NCBI GenBank assembly: GCA_017468055.1
Contig: JAFUJU010000009.1
Location: 1 to 64,000 of the forward strand
Direction: 5' to 3'
DNA length: 64,000 bases
Origin: Elusimicrobiaceae bacterium
GTDB lineage: Bacteria > Elusimicrobiota > Elusimicrobia > Elusimicrobiales > Elusimicrobiaceae
Made by a program: the position numbers and the translations under genes. Below are positions 5,045 through 15,134 of the stretch, one piece after another. The notes beneath the pieces are model-generated. The model searched no databases, was not told where the DNA came from, and was given only the letters and a program-made list of their open reading frames with translations. Within the stretch, counting starts at the first letter, position 1, and every line of letters starts with the position of its first letter.

Positions 5045-6346
5045 TTAGAAACTACACGAACAAATCTTCGGTTTTTCCATACAGACATATACCACCGCTT
5101 TGGGAAATAACTTTTTCAGATGCGGCACAAAAGATTCGTACACTTCTTGACGCAGTTTTTCGGGATAGCGCATTTTGCCGTCAAACTCCAGCATAAATTC
5201 TCCATCCAAAATCCAGTTTTCGGGAAATCTGTTCTCCACCGCTTTCTTAAGCTCACGCGAAAAACGCAAAAGCCCCACACTAATCCATGCCACTTTATCG
5301 TTCGGCACACTGTCAGCCAACTGTTGTGCAGCAAGCGCATATGCTTTCTGCCAGTCCTTGAAAGGAACCACCGGATCAAAGTGAAAGCCCAACCGGTATC
5401 CGGCCTGTGCCACTTTTTGGGCCGCTTCCAAACGTTGTGTAAGTGACGGAGTAAAATGTTCTACCTCTCTTATAAACTCAGTGGCATTGACCGACCAGCC
5501 CACCACTACATTTTCCGCACCTTCTTGTTTCAAAAGCCCTTCTATGCAGGTGCTTTTTGTTTTAAACTCAAACTGCAAATGAGGACGCTGCCTAAAGAAA
5601 GGCACCAAATCTTGGCTATATTGTGTCAGTTCATCAAATACCAAAGAATCGGTAAATTCTCCACTACCGATGCGCACCCGATCAAACGGCCCCTTTCTAA
5701 AAGAGGCTTCGTCTATCTTATCCAAAAAGTCCTGCACATTTGCCGGTAATAAAATAGCGTGCAAATTTTGATATTGTTGCAAAAAACAATATTCACATTC
5801 AAAACGACAACCAAAACCCAAATTAATCAAATTATAACCACACCCTGCATTCCCTTGCGAACAAGGGCACGGTTTTAAAAAATCATATTTTTCCTGATGA
5901 ATCAGCAAGGTATCCGTGCGGCGGGAAAAGTTGACGGAGCCTACTTTTTGCTTTCCGTCCCACGTATGAAAATAAGCCTGCGGAAACATCTTCCGCGCAC
6001 GGCGCGCCAAAGCAGAATCCTGCACACTGCTTTCTATATAAATATCTTTGGGCGAAAAAGTGTGCGGTGTTAAATCCGCCCGTTGGGCCGGGTCCAACTC
6101 TAACTTAGGCAAATAAAACGCATTTTTAGGAGCGGTGGAAAAACTAGAGGGATAACGTTTTTGGAGTAAAATCTTTTTGGCCCGTTCAAAGCTTAGATTT
6201 TTCTGCGGTTGTAAAACTTCCGTCACAGGCAGATGATCACGCTTGGCAATTTCATAAATCAAACGGGATAATTCCCGTTGTTTATTAATTCCCAGTTCCG
6301 GTAAAATACTTATTAAGTACGCCGTAATTTCTTTCACGTTAACCAT
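5045..6346 (-). CDS. Spore photoproduct lyase-like radical SAM protein
   Basis: This is a 433-residue member of the SPL-type radical SAM family. The [4Fe-4S] site is C180-x3-C184-x2-C187 (GFGCRFECEYCFLQ), the form typical of spore photoproduct lyases, with further Cys at 160, 162 and 169 and a C-terminal CSCSF. SplB repairs the thymine dimer 5-thyminyl-5,6-dihydrothymine in spores. Homologues are also common in bacteria that do not sporulate, where their substrate is unknown. It is the last gene of the apparent addB-addA-ybaB-AKR operon and overlaps the AKR gene by 8 bases, a DNA-repair setting that fits a role on DNA. Residues 15-65 form an N-terminal helical region. Confidence 0.8.
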   Translation of the reverse strand: MVNVKEITAYLISILPELGINKQRELSRLIYEIAKRDHLPVTEVLQPQKNLSFERAKKILLQKRYPSSFSTAPKNAFYLPKLELDPAQRADLTPHTFSPKDIYIESSVQDSALARRARKMFPQAYFHTWDGKQKVGSVNFSRRTDTLLIHQEKYDFLKPCPCSQGNAGCGYNLINLGFGCRFECEYCFLQQYQNLHAILLPANVQDFLDKIDEASFRKGPFDRVRIGSGEFTDSLVFDELTQYSQDLVPFFRQRPHLQFEFKTKSTCIEGLLKQEGAENVVVGWSVNATEFIREVEHFTPSLTQRLEAAQKVAQAGYRLGFHFDPVVPFKDWQKAYALAAQQLADSVPNDKVAWISVGLLRFSRELKKAVENRFPENWILDGEFMLEFDGKMRYPEKLRQEVYESFVPHLKKLFPKAVVYVCMEKPKICSCSF

Positions 6347-7265
6347 GTTGCAAAAACTCCTTTTCGCTCTTCGTTAAATCTAAATTCAAGGCCTCTATAT
6401 TTTGCCGCACTTGCTCCGCCGTGCGTGCCCCCACCAATACTCCGCCATAGTCCGTCTGTGCCAAAGCCCAAGCTAATGCTACAGCCACGCTGGAAGAGCT
6501 TTTTTGACAGGCCATTTCTTTTACGCGCGAAGCGATTTTGGCCGCTGAAACAAAATGTGTCCCCGTATAATAACGGTAAAAATACTTGCGTGCATCACTG
6601 CGCTTAAAGTTGGGCTCTTTTTGGTATTTTCCGCTTAATATTCCGCCGCCCAAGGCACCATATCCCCAAAAAACAATTTGTTTTTCTCGGCAGAAGGACA
6701 AAATATCCTGCGGAAACGGCGCCAACAAGGAAAGTTGATTTTGTACACAATCAATAGATGTGATTTGGCAAGCTTGGACTAGCTGCTCCAAAGAAAAGTT
6801 ACATACTCCAATAGAGCGGATTTTTCCTTCTTCTTTTAAACGGGATAAAGCAGCCAAACTTTCTGCCAAAGGTACTTTCGGGTCCGGCCAGTGAATTTGG
6901 TAAAGATCCAAATAATCCGTTTGCAAACGTTTTAAAGAGGTTTCACATTCTAAAAAGATTTGACGGGGAGTTAAATCATGATCCGGACGCTGTTGCGCGT
7001 TTAAACAAATGCCGCATTTTCCGGCTAAAACCAAGCGGGAACGGACCCCCTTTACAACGCGGCCTATCCTTTCCTCCGCTTCCCCCCAGCCATACACAGG
7101 GGAAGTATCTATCCAATTGATTCCTGTTTCTAAAGCCGCCTGTAATGTAGCTTGCGCCTGTGCAAAAGAAACAGCCCCCCAGTCACTACCGCCGCCCAAA
7201 ACCCACGTACCCAGTCCGAGGCGGCAAACTGTTTTTTCGGCAAAAGAAAGCGAAGGACAAGTCAT
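6339..7265 (-). CDS. Aldo/keto reductase
   Basis: This is a 308-residue TIM-barrel oxidoreductase of the aldo/keto reductase superfamily, using NAD(P)H to reduce carbonyl compounds. The catalytic tetrad is visible as Asp and Tyr in WIDTSPVYGWGEAEERIG, Lys in LAGKCG and His in YQIHWPDP. The cofactor-binding part appears near the C-terminus (GVLVGARTAEQVRQNI). Substrate not predictable. No clear ribosome site, which suggests translational coupling: its start lies 14 bases after ybaB, and its stop overlaps the next gene. Confidence 0.9.
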   Translation of the reverse strand: MTCPSLSFAEKTVCRLGLGTWVLGGGSDWGAVSFAQAQATLQAALETGINWIDTSPVYGWGEAEERIGRVVKGVRSRLVLAGKCGICLNAQQRPDHDLTPRQIFLECETSLKRLQTDYLDLYQIHWPDPKVPLAESLAALSRLKEEGKIRSIGVCNFSLEQLVQACQITSIDCVQNQLSLLAPFPQDILSFCREKQIVFWGYGALGGGILSGKYQKEPNFKRSDARKYFYRYYTGTHFVSAAKIASRVKEMACQKSSSSVAVALAWALAQTDYGGVLVGARTAEQVRQNIEALNLDLTKSEKEFLQHG

Positions 7266-7279
7266 AACCGGATTAAAAA

Positions 7280-7579
7280 TTAGGCGTTCGGCAGATCACC
7301 CGCCATAGTGCCCATAGCTTGAGCAGCCAAGGCCTGACTGTCACGCACGGCTTTGTTAATGACGGTTTTTAATTCTTCCCCCAATTGTTCTTGAGAGAAA
7401 CTTTTGATATTGTCATTTACTTTTACTTCTTTTACTTCTTGAGATCCGGAAACCGTCACTTCAAACACATGATTGGGGCTTTCTACCTTAATCACCATAT
7501 TGTCCAAGCGTTTTTTGATTTCCTGAATTTGATTTTTTAAATTCCACAAATCTTTCAGTTGTCCTAATTTATTAAACAT
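7280..7579 (-). CDS. ybaB: YbaB/EbfC nucleoid-associated protein
   Basis: This 99-residue protein matches the YbaB/EbfC family in length and layout: an N-terminal helix (LGQLKDLWNLKNQIQEIKKR), a beta sheet (VFEVTVSGSQEVKEVKVND) and a C-terminal helix (LKTVINKAVRDSQALAAQAM). Family members are dimers that bind DNA with low specificity. ybaB is often next to recR or dnaX; here it follows addA by 36 bases, again in a recombination setting. A strong AGGAGGAAGT ribosome site fixes the start. Confidence 0.92.
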   Translation of the reverse strand: MFNKLGQLKDLWNLKNQIQEIKKRLDNMVIKVESPNHVFEVTVSGSQEVKEVKVNDNIKSFSQEQLGEELKTVINKAVRDSQALAAQAMGTMAGDLPNA

Positions 7580-7615
7580 ACTTCCTCCTAAGATATTTCT
7601 TAAATTTTACCAATT

Positions 7616-10600
7616 TTAAAGCTCTATCATTTCAGCATTACGCACAAACACTACCGCTGTTTTCACCTTTTTGTTAGGGTATAATTTTTCTACGGCTTGT
7701 TTATAAGCTGTTATTTGCCCGTGATATTGCAAAGCGGCTTGCTCCAATTCTTCCTCCTCTACATGATCGGTTTTATAATCAATTATCCAAACGGTACCTT
7801 GTGAATCTTGAAGCAATAAATCCACTGTTCCACGTTGAACCCCTTGTTCCGTTTGGTGTATAAAAGGCATTTCTACCGCTAAAGGATCCATTTGACATAA
7901 TCTGGCATGAAGAGATGAAGCCAGATAAAAGGCCAACACCTCTTTGGCCGGAGCCCATAAATCCTCACTTTCTGCGATGTGGCACCCCCATGTACAGGCT
8001 GTCTCCACCTTTGATTGCGGGTTATGCCACAAATAGGCTAAGGCGGCATGGATCACTGTCCCCAGCTTCATAGCTGACGGATCGGAGAAAACAGGATTTG
8101 GCTTATTGGACGGAGCTTGCAACAAAGGTCGATCCTTATAAGCCTGATATTCACTTTGACGGCAAGCAATTAAATTCTTCCAATTTTCTAAAGAGAAAAT
8201 TTGTCCTGCCACCGCCGATACCGGTTTTTGACGGTAAATAAAACCGGATGGCTCCTGCACAGGCACATAGCGTATTTTTAATCTAGCTTCTCCCCCCAGC
8301 GAATGCTCTTTTTCCGCTGTAGGAAACCGGCCGGCACGCATAAACATGGACGCAATTGTCTTTGCCTCCATTTTAGCATTGCCCAACACTATCATTTTTT
8401 CGCGGGCACGCGTCAAGGCCACATACAAAATATGTATCTCTTCACATTGGGCATGCAGTTGTTGTTCTTCTTCTAACCAAGCCAAATTTATGTCCGGATA
8501 TTTTCCTACCCGTAAGCCGTGCAAGTCGTATTTCCAAGAATATAAATGATTAGATTTGTTGGCGGCAACGGTATTTCTTTTGGAAATATCTGCCAATATA
8601 ACTACCGGAAATTCCAATCCTTTAGATTTATGTACCGTCATAATGTTCACGGCATCGGTCGCTTCGCCTTCCGGTAAAGCCGTCAGACGGCTGAGTTCCT
8701 GCTCCATTAGTTCTTCTATCCGGCTTAAAAATTGTCCCAAGGTGGTAGGCTTTTCCAATTCGGAACTTTGCGCCAGAGAAACTATTTTTTCCAATGTAGC
8801 CATGCTTCTTTCTCCGTCATAAGCCATGGCACATGCTTCCGCAATAAAACTCTCTTCCAACAATCCATGTAAAAATTTCCCCAACGGCTCTTTGTCAGCA
8901 CGCGCATGAAAATGCCTCAACTGCCGGAATAAATCTTCCAGTTTTTCGTGACAGCTGGGTTGGCGGTAATCCCGTTCCTGACGGGCATACGCTTGATAAA
9001 CTTCTTCATCACTTAACCCCCCCCACGGACTGCGCATTACCCCGGCTAAAGCAATTTTATCTTCCGGATCATTGATACAACGCAACAAATTTAACAAATC
9101 GTTCACTTCCTGACGGCGGTAAAAATCACGGTCTTCTTCTACGCAAAAAGCGATATTAGCTCGGCGCAACGCGTGAGTGTAGGGCATTAGTTTGGTACCG
9201 GAACGGAAAAGTAAGGCTATGTCTTTATAGCGCAATTTTTTTCCGTTACGCAAAGACATTTTCCCTACATTCTCTTCTATCCATTGGGCAATAAACTGGG
9301 CCTGATTTTCACGGTAATCATCGGAAGAAAAGGTTTCATTCTCTTCCATGAGCACCAGTTCTGCTGCTTCTTTATTTTCCTGTTTAGTGGTAAAAATAGG
9401 CTCATAAAAAGGCTGAAAAGCAGGTTTTTCTTTCATAACGGCAGAACAAACATCATTGGCCAGTGCTACAATTTCTTTTTCGCTTCGGAAATTTTGGCGC
9501 AAGTATGCCTTTTCTCCGCCTTGTTTCAAAATCAAATCCGTGAACAATTCATAAGCCGTAATATCTGCACCGCGAAAACGGTAAATAGATTGCTTCGGAT
9601 CGCCCACTACAAAAAGTTTTCCGGGGGCCAGCTTTACTTCTTGCCAACAAGTTGCCCCGTTTCCTTTCTGCTCAGCCAAGAAGAGCAACATCTCCCCTTG
9701 TGCCGGGTCCGTATCCTGAAACTCGTCAATAAAAAACACATCAAAAGATTCTTGCAAACGCCGGCGGACCAATAAATTATTTTTAAGCAAATTGCGGGTT
9801 TTGATAATTAAATCGTCAAAGCTCAAAATTCCTTCCGCTGTATAGCGGCCGCGTACTTTTTTTACCAAACCGTCCAACAATTGGTAAACTGTCAAAATTC
9901 TTTCTTGAACCGTCGGATCCGCTGCGGCAGAAAAATGCAATAAACGCTGTGCCTCTAGGGCACTTTCTTCGTCCCAATTTTTGGGAATAGAGTGAACCGC
10001 CACTGTTTCTTCTTCCGCCGCTACTTCCCGAGTGCTGAGCCACTGAGCCGATGCCAAAAACCGGCGGGCTGCCTGCTGTAGAGCCAGCTCAACAGCTCTG
10101 GGTTTTTTATTTTCTTCCAAAAATTCGCAAGCAAGCTCCGTCGCCCGTGCAGCTGAAGTGCCGAGCACCTGTATCAATTTATCTTTTTGGGCAAAATAAT
10201 CGTATTGCTCTATTTTTCCGCTACACATTTGGCTGGCACATTCTTTTAACTCAGCCAAAGTAACATGCGGTAAAATTTCTTTCCAGATATCTGCGCGTTG
10301 CGCCTGCAAACCTAATTCTTGGTCTAAAAAGTGATTCCATTCCGCTTCAAAAATGGCTTTTGCCAGCGGACCGCGATCCACCTCTGCATTAGGTGGCAAC
10401 CCCGCCTCCAACGGATAAGAACGTAAAATTTCGGAACAAAAGGAATGGATCGTGCCGATAGAGCTTCTGTCCAATTGATTCAGCGCCTCTTCCGTCCGTT
10501 GCCGTATTGTTTCCTTTGGGACAGAAAAATGAGTAAGCAGGATCTGCAGTGTTTCATCTTGCATATCACCTGAAAGAGAACGTAAAATAGCTTGTAATTT

Positions 10601-10810
10601 ACTGATGAGGCGCGTTTTAATCTCGGCTCCTGCTTTTTCCGTAAAAGTGAGTGCCACCATGCGCGAGGCCGCCACCCCTTGTGCCAAAAGCGCAAAACAA
10701 AGGCGGTCAATGAGTAGCGTGGTTTTGCCGGTACCGGCACCGGCCTCTACCACCATGTTCACATTCAGATGCGTGCGTACACGGAAACGGTCTTCCGTCA
10801 ACATACTCAT
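7616..10810 (-). CDS. addA: AddA-type helicase/nuclease subunit
   Basis: This is a 1064-residue UvrD/RecB-type superfamily 1 helicase fused to a RecB nuclease domain. Walker A is EAGAGTGKTT at residues 22-31; DEFQDTDP, GDPKQSIYRFRG and VHKSKGLEFP are helicase motifs II, III and V. The C-terminal PD-(D/E)XK nuclease shows GTVDLLL followed by IIDYKTDH. With AddB it resects double-strand ends for RecA loading. It overlaps addB by 4 bases (ATGA-type) and has a GGAGGTC ribosome site. It is somewhat shorter than the Bacillus AddA I recall. Confidence 0.92.
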   Translation of the reverse strand: MSMLTEDRFRVRTHLNVNMVVEAGAGTGKTTLLIDRLCFALLAQGVAASRMVALTFTEKAGAEIKTRLISKLQAILRSLSGDMQDETLQILLTHFSVPKETIRQRTEEALNQLDRSSIGTIHSFCSEILRSYPLEAGLPPNAEVDRGPLAKAIFEAEWNHFLDQELGLQAQRADIWKEILPHVTLAELKECASQMCSGKIEQYDYFAQKDKLIQVLGTSAARATELACEFLEENKKPRAVELALQQAARRFLASAQWLSTREVAAEEETVAVHSIPKNWDEESALEAQRLLHFSAAADPTVQERILTVYQLLDGLVKKVRGRYTAEGILSFDDLIIKTRNLLKNNLLVRRRLQESFDVFFIDEFQDTDPAQGEMLLFLAEQKGNGATCWQEVKLAPGKLFVVGDPKQSIYRFRGADITAYELFTDLILKQGGEKAYLRQNFRSEKEIVALANDVCSAVMKEKPAFQPFYEPIFTTKQENKEAAELVLMEENETFSSDDYRENQAQFIAQWIEENVGKMSLRNGKKLRYKDIALLFRSGTKLMPYTHALRRANIAFCVEEDRDFYRRQEVNDLLNLLRCINDPEDKIALAGVMRSPWGGLSDEEVYQAYARQERDYRQPSCHEKLEDLFRQLRHFHARADKEPLGKFLHGLLEESFIAEACAMAYDGERSMATLEKIVSLAQSSELEKPTTLGQFLSRIEELMEQELSRLTALPEGEATDAVNIMTVHKSKGLEFPVVILADISKRNTVAANKSNHLYSWKYDLHGLRVGKYPDINLAWLEEEQQLHAQCEEIHILYVALTRAREKMIVLGNAKMEAKTIASMFMRAGRFPTAEKEHSLGGEARLKIRYVPVQEPSGFIYRQKPVSAVAGQIFSLENWKNLIACRQSEYQAYKDRPLLQAPSNKPNPVFSDPSAMKLGTVIHAALAYLWHNPQSKVETACTWGCHIAESEDLWAPAKEVLAFYLASSLHARLCQMDPLAVEMPFIHQTEQGVQRGTVDLLLQDSQGTVWIIDYKTDHVEEEELEQAALQYHGQITAYKQAVEKLYPNKKVKTAVVFVRNAEMIEL

Positions 10811-13800
10811 TTTTTGACCTCCTGCAAAGCCTGAAATTCTTTGGCATGGCGTGCACGCAATAAACTACGGAAACTGTCTTTGCGGCAAATGGCACTATAC
10901 GGACAATATTGGCAGTGTTCCGAAGGATTTATAAAGAAACAACCAGAAGAAATAAAGCTCATAAGCAAACTAAAAAAACCGGACGCCCGAACGGAAATAT
11001 TTTCAAATTCATCTTGGGATAAAGTTTGCCGGGCATATCCTTTGTTAATCCCTAATAGGGCTGCCCCGTCTGCCTTCAAACCTTGGGTTTGCTTCTGTCC
11101 TTCCGCTAAAATAAGATAAATAAACGGCTGTAAAATAACCTGTTTAAACATGCTACTTGCTATGGATTTTTTTCCGCTAAGGCTGGACTTGTAATCCAAT
11201 ACCCGAAATCTTTTTGATTTTTCATCTATGTCAATGCGGTCCACAATGCCTTTTAATTTAATAGACAATGTGGAAGAGGGAGCATAGACCTTTTCAAAAA
11301 ATGTTTCAAAAATTTGGGGCACCAAACCATCTAATTCCAGTGCATCTTTTACCGCAAAATCGGATAATTTTTCATAAATATCTTTTAAAATTAACTCCCA
11401 AATAACCGGATAAATACCAAACCATTTATAGCTGTTTTTATCATAATGATTTTGCAAACTTTCCCGCATGCGCTGCGTAAGCGCCGAGTCAAACAATTGC
11501 CCCGTCATTCCCTCCCGATACAGACGCCCGTAATAGTCCATTAAAACTTCGTGATATATATTGCCACGCAAATGGGCCGCCAGTTCGCTGCGGCTGAAGA
11601 TATCTTCTTTTTCGCGCAATCCAAGACCTTTGGATAAAAAATATTTCATAGGGCAAAGGGCCAAGTCTTTCAAACTGGAAGGAGAAAAACCTGCCTCATT
11701 CTGCGCGTGAAAAATTTCTTGTCCGCTTTTGACTACGCCGTCATATCCGCTCATCGCCCCGATAGAAGCTATTTGACGGGCAGCATATAAGCTGGCCTGC
11801 ATGCGGGAAGACATAATCCCAGCCTTTTCATACTCCGTATCTGCGGCCTCTTGCGCCGCCAATAATAAAGACACTTCTTTCTGCGTCAACAAAGACAGAC
11901 TCACTTGTTTCAAGCGTTCTGTTTTTCGCCCGCTGACAAACAGCACCTCTGCTCCTTCCAACGGTATCTGTAAAATGCGGCATACCTCTGCCAAATAGCC
12001 TGACACAATGAGCGGTTTTCCTTCCCCATCCGTACGCAAATAAGACAAATATATTTTTTGGCTAGCTGCTTCCAACGTACAGAAAAAAAGCAATCTCTCC
12101 TCTGCAAAACGTTCCATTTTTTGATTGATCCAATACCCCAATTGATCACGCAGAATACGCCGGTAATAGTCTTTAAGCATCGGGTCTTCCCGTATGACTT
12201 GCGGAAATGTTTTTTCATTCAGTCCCAACACGAATAATACCTTAAAATTTAACCCGCGCAATCCCATAACGTCAACGGCCGTTACACCACCGGAAATATC
12301 CGTCACTTCATGAACCTGCGATTGCTTTAACATCTGCATCAATTCATCTAAAAATTCATTCTTACGGGCCAACTTGGAAACGGCTGAAAAACTTAACAGA
12401 CTGCCCAACCCCTGCTCCCATTCCCTCCAAACCAATTGTTCCTGCATGGAAAAAGAAGAAAAATCTACATTCTTTTCTAAAAAATCTTTTACCGCTTGGC
12501 ACAAAACAGACCATTCAAGCGGTCTTTCCAAAAATTCAAGGCTGTTTTTTACTTCTTCCAACCATTGAATAAAGGCCGGATCATAATGAGAAAGCGAAGG
12601 ACGAAGCAAATCTATCCACTGTGAAAAATCACGCTGAGCTTGGCATTGAGCCACCAAATAACGCCAAGAGTTTTTTTGTTTCAAGTAAGGGGACTGCAAA
12701 ACCGCCAACACTTCTTCCCTATTAAATCCGCCACGGACCAAATTTAACAAATTACGCAAAAACACCCCCAGGGGACTGCTAAGCACCGGTTGGGCAAAAG
12801 AGACATTTAAGGGAATAAAATTTTGTTCAAAAAGAACAGCAAGCAAATGTTTATACGGATCCAAGGTGCGTGCCGTTACCGCCATATCCGCGTAGGAAAC
12901 CCCTTCTTCTTCATGCAAACGCAACATTTCTTTGACTACGAAAAATAATTCCGCTTCCAAGTCCGCCGCCGAAACCACCCGCAAACCGGCATCTGCGACG
13001 GAGGTTTCCTGACCGGAAAATAAATATTGTGCTGCCTGAGGGCAGGCTAAGGCTTCCCAGTCTTGCGCACAATTTTCGCTCTCTTCGGCAAGGCCTAATA
13101 GGTTACTTTCAAAAAACTTTTTTCCAAAGTCAAAAGCCTTATGTCGGTCATATACCCAAAAAACAGAAAGAGGATAATGGGTGCGCAATACATGAAAAAA
13201 TTCAAGTTGTCTGCCCGTAAATTCATAAAAACCGTAGAATAAAATGTGTTGAAAGCCTCGCAAATAAGCGGAATCTTCAGCGGTATGAAGCACCTGGGCA
13301 AAATATTGGCTGTAGCTGCGGTAATCCGTCATCTGATCCATTTCCGTCAAGAAAGCGCGGTACACTTCTATCAACCACTTTAAATGCCCCTGTTCATCTT
13401 CCAAAGAAAAGTCCGGTAAAGAAAGCCAATGTTCGTACAACACTTCCGGCTCTACCATAGCATCGGCCAAGTCCCGCAAAGAGGCTTTCAGCGCACTGAT
13501 AACCCCTGCTGTGGCAGGATAGCGGTTTAGACCGGGGCGCAAAAGTAAATTTTTTAATAAATAATCTTGTAAATGATCGGCCGGAAGTAAAGGTTTTTGG
13601 AAAGAAGGGGCCTCTTTATCCAACTCACGCATCAATTGACCCCATGTATTAAAAGTAATATTGCCAAGTACCGGTTGATGCTGTAAAAGTTTGTTTTGTA
13701 AATGAAAGGCAACCCGTTGCGAAGGGCACAAAACCAATACCCCATTCTTAGGTCCAACCTGCAACCCCAAGATATGGCTAATAAATTTCTGCTCCAGAGC

Positions 13801-13827
13801 GCGGAGCGGCGCATAAAACAGCTTCAT
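10807..13827 (-). CDS. addB: AddB-type helicase/nuclease subunit
   Basis: This 1006-residue partner of AddA has a degenerate helicase-like N-terminal part (VLVLCPSQRVAFHLQNKLL in place of a clear Walker A), a mid region with GLRGLNFKVLFVLGLNEKTFP, and a C-terminal RecB-family nuclease (IDRIDIDEKS...VLDYKSSLSGKK). A Cys in LALCPMKYFL and the final C-x2-C-x5-C (CQYCPYSAIC) match the four-cysteine iron-sulfur cluster that surrounds AddB nuclease domains. It is the first gene of the minus operon. No ribosome site precedes ATG 13827; an AT-rich TATAGC/TAATAT box lies 5-8 bases upstream, so its mRNA may be leaderless. Divergent from sixA. Confidence 0.9.
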   Translation of the reverse strand: MKLFYAPLRALEQKFISHILGLQVGPKNGVLVLCPSQRVAFHLQNKLLQHQPVLGNITFNTWGQLMRELDKEAPSFQKPLLPADHLQDYLLKNLLLRPGLNRYPATAGVISALKASLRDLADAMVEPEVLYEHWLSLPDFSLEDEQGHLKWLIEVYRAFLTEMDQMTDYRSYSQYFAQVLHTAEDSAYLRGFQHILFYGFYEFTGRQLEFFHVLRTHYPLSVFWVYDRHKAFDFGKKFFESNLLGLAEESENCAQDWEALACPQAAQYLFSGQETSVADAGLRVVSAADLEAELFFVVKEMLRLHEEEGVSYADMAVTARTLDPYKHLLAVLFEQNFIPLNVSFAQPVLSSPLGVFLRNLLNLVRGGFNREEVLAVLQSPYLKQKNSWRYLVAQCQAQRDFSQWIDLLRPSLSHYDPAFIQWLEEVKNSLEFLERPLEWSVLCQAVKDFLEKNVDFSSFSMQEQLVWREWEQGLGSLLSFSAVSKLARKNEFLDELMQMLKQSQVHEVTDISGGVTAVDVMGLRGLNFKVLFVLGLNEKTFPQVIREDPMLKDYYRRILRDQLGYWINQKMERFAEERLLFFCTLEAASQKIYLSYLRTDGEGKPLIVSGYLAEVCRILQIPLEGAEVLFVSGRKTERLKQVSLSLLTQKEVSLLLAAQEAADTEYEKAGIMSSRMQASLYAARQIASIGAMSGYDGVVKSGQEIFHAQNEAGFSPSSLKDLALCPMKYFLSKGLGLREKEDIFSRSELAAHLRGNIYHEVLMDYYGRLYREGMTGQLFDSALTQRMRESLQNHYDKNSYKWFGIYPVIWELILKDIYEKLSDFAVKDALELDGLVPQIFETFFEKVYAPSSTLSIKLKGIVDRIDIDEKSKRFRVLDYKSSLSGKKSIASSMFKQVILQPFIYLILAEGQKQTQGLKADGAALLGINKGYARQTLSQDEFENISVRASGFFSLLMSFISSGCFFINPSEHCQYCPYSAICRKDSFRSLLRARHAKEFQALQEVKK

Positions 13828-13904
13828 AAAATGCTATATTAAATAAGAAGTTTTATACATTATTGCATTTTTCCACCTTATCACGCGCAAGAAAGTTTGG
13901 AAAT

Positions 13905-14345
13905 ATGAAAACATTAATTTTAATGAGGCACGGCAAAGCTGACCCTTACGCCGAATCTGATTTTTCCCGTCCTCTCTTACCCACCGGAAGAGAGCGGGTT
14001 TTACGCTCGGCCCAAGCATTGCTTTCGCAGCAGACAAAACCGGAGCTGTTTTTTGCTAGCCCCTTACTGCGCGCCCAACAAACCGCCGAAATCGTGGCTC
14101 GGGTACTGCAAGTTCCGTTTCAAACGCAAGACCTGTTGGACGGGCGGTTAAGTGCAAAAGGATTATTGGAATTTATACAGACACATCTGCAGGAAAAAGA
14201 CAGCCTGTTATTAGTGGGGCACAATCCTAACATGAGCATTTTAGCCAGTCTTTTGTGCAAGGAATATGTTTCTTTTGAGCCGGGGCAATATATGTGTTTT
14301 GATATGACGGATTTTTCTAATCCTAAATTTTTGGCAGGAGCATAA
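13905..14345 (+). CDS. sixA: SixA-like phosphohistidine phosphatase
   Basis: This 146-residue histidine-phosphatase-fold protein has the catalytic RHG motif at residues 8-10 (LILMRHGKADPY) and a second His in LLLVGHNPNMS. SixA removes phosphate from phosphohistidine in phosphotransfer proteins; small homologues may act on other phosphoesters. I chose ATG 13905, which starts directly with the conserved strand MKTLILMRHG, over an upstream in-frame start that would add 14 unconserved residues. Its stop is directly followed by the uppP ATG, so the two are translationally linked. Confidence 0.85.
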   Translation: MKTLILMRHGKADPYAESDFSRPLLPTGRERVLRSAQALLSQQTKPELFFASPLLRAQQTAEIVARVLQVPFQTQDLLDGRLSAKGLLEFIQTHLQEKDSLLLVGHNPNMSILASLLCKEYVSFEPGQYMCFDMTDFSNPKFLAGA

Positions 14346-15122
14346 ATGAGTACTTTTGATGCAATTTTGTTAGGTCTTTTGCAGGCATTGGGTGAATTTT
14401 TACCCATTTCCAGCTCAGCCCATTTGGTGTTGCTTCCCTTCTTTAGAGGGCAGGCATATCAGGGGGTTTCTTTTGACGTGTTGTTACATTTGGCTACTTT
14501 GCTGGCTGTGTTGTTATATTTTGCCAAAGATTGGATCTCACTTATTAAAAACGGACTTAGTCAACCCTTCAGCCAGAAAGGAAAACCCCTTTGGCTTTTG
14601 GCCTTAGCCACGCTCCCTGCTGCAGTGGCGGGAGTGTTGTTTAAAGAGCAAGTAGAAACTATCTTTCGCAGTCCCGTATCCATTGCCTGCTGCTTAATGA
14701 TTTTTGCCGTTCTTTTGTGGTGGGCAGACCGTCAGTCCAACACAGAAAAAGCCCCTCTCTTTTCCGCTAAAAATTTACTGATTATCGGTTGTGCGCAAGC
14801 TTTGGCCCTGATGCCGGGAGTATCGCGCAGCGGCATCACCATTACGGCCGCACTATTCTTGGGGTTTTCCAGAAGTCAAAGCGCCCGTATTTCTTTTCTG
14901 CTTTCCGCACCCGTGATTGCAGGGGCGGCCCTGTTAGAAGTAAGTCACTTATCTCCGGACGATATTTCCGCACCGCTTATCTGGGGTTTTATCAGTGCTT
15001 TTTTGGGAGCATTGGCAGTTATTAGCGGTTTGATGAAATATATTCAAAAACACAATTTTACTGTCTTTGTAATTTACCGGCTGTTGTTGGGTCTGTTCAT
15101 TTTGTTTTGGTATTTTCGTTGA
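14346..15122 (+). CDS. uppP: Undecaprenyl-diphosphatase UppP/BacA
   Basis: This 258-residue integral membrane protein recycles undecaprenyl pyrophosphate, the lipid carrier of cell-wall and LPS sugar units. Both signature regions are present: GEFLPISSSAHLVLLP at residues 17-32 and PGVSRSGITITAALFLGFSR in the second half. About eight membrane helices. The ATG follows the sixA stop without a gap, and the EamA gene follows after 12 bases with its own GAGAGGAG ribosome site, so sixA-uppP-EamA look like one operon. Confidence 0.95.
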   Translation: MSTFDAILLGLLQALGEFLPISSSAHLVLLPFFRGQAYQGVSFDVLLHLATLLAVLLYFAKDWISLIKNGLSQPFSQKGKPLWLLALATLPAAVAGVLFKEQVETIFRSPVSIACCLMIFAVLLWWADRQSNTEKAPLFSAKNLLIIGCAQALALMPGVSRSGITITAALFLGFSRSQSARISFLLSAPVIAGAALLEVSHLSPDDISAPLIWGFISAFLGALAVISGLMKYIQKHNFTVFVIYRLLLGLFILFWYFR

Positions 15123-15134
15123 GAGGAGTTAAAA

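Noticed and set aside
10605-10817. Plus-strand ORFs inside addA and addB (for example 8346-8549, 9284-9775, 10841-11119)
   Set aside because: They are shadows of well-supported minus-strand genes with full motif content; no ribosome sites or independent signals.
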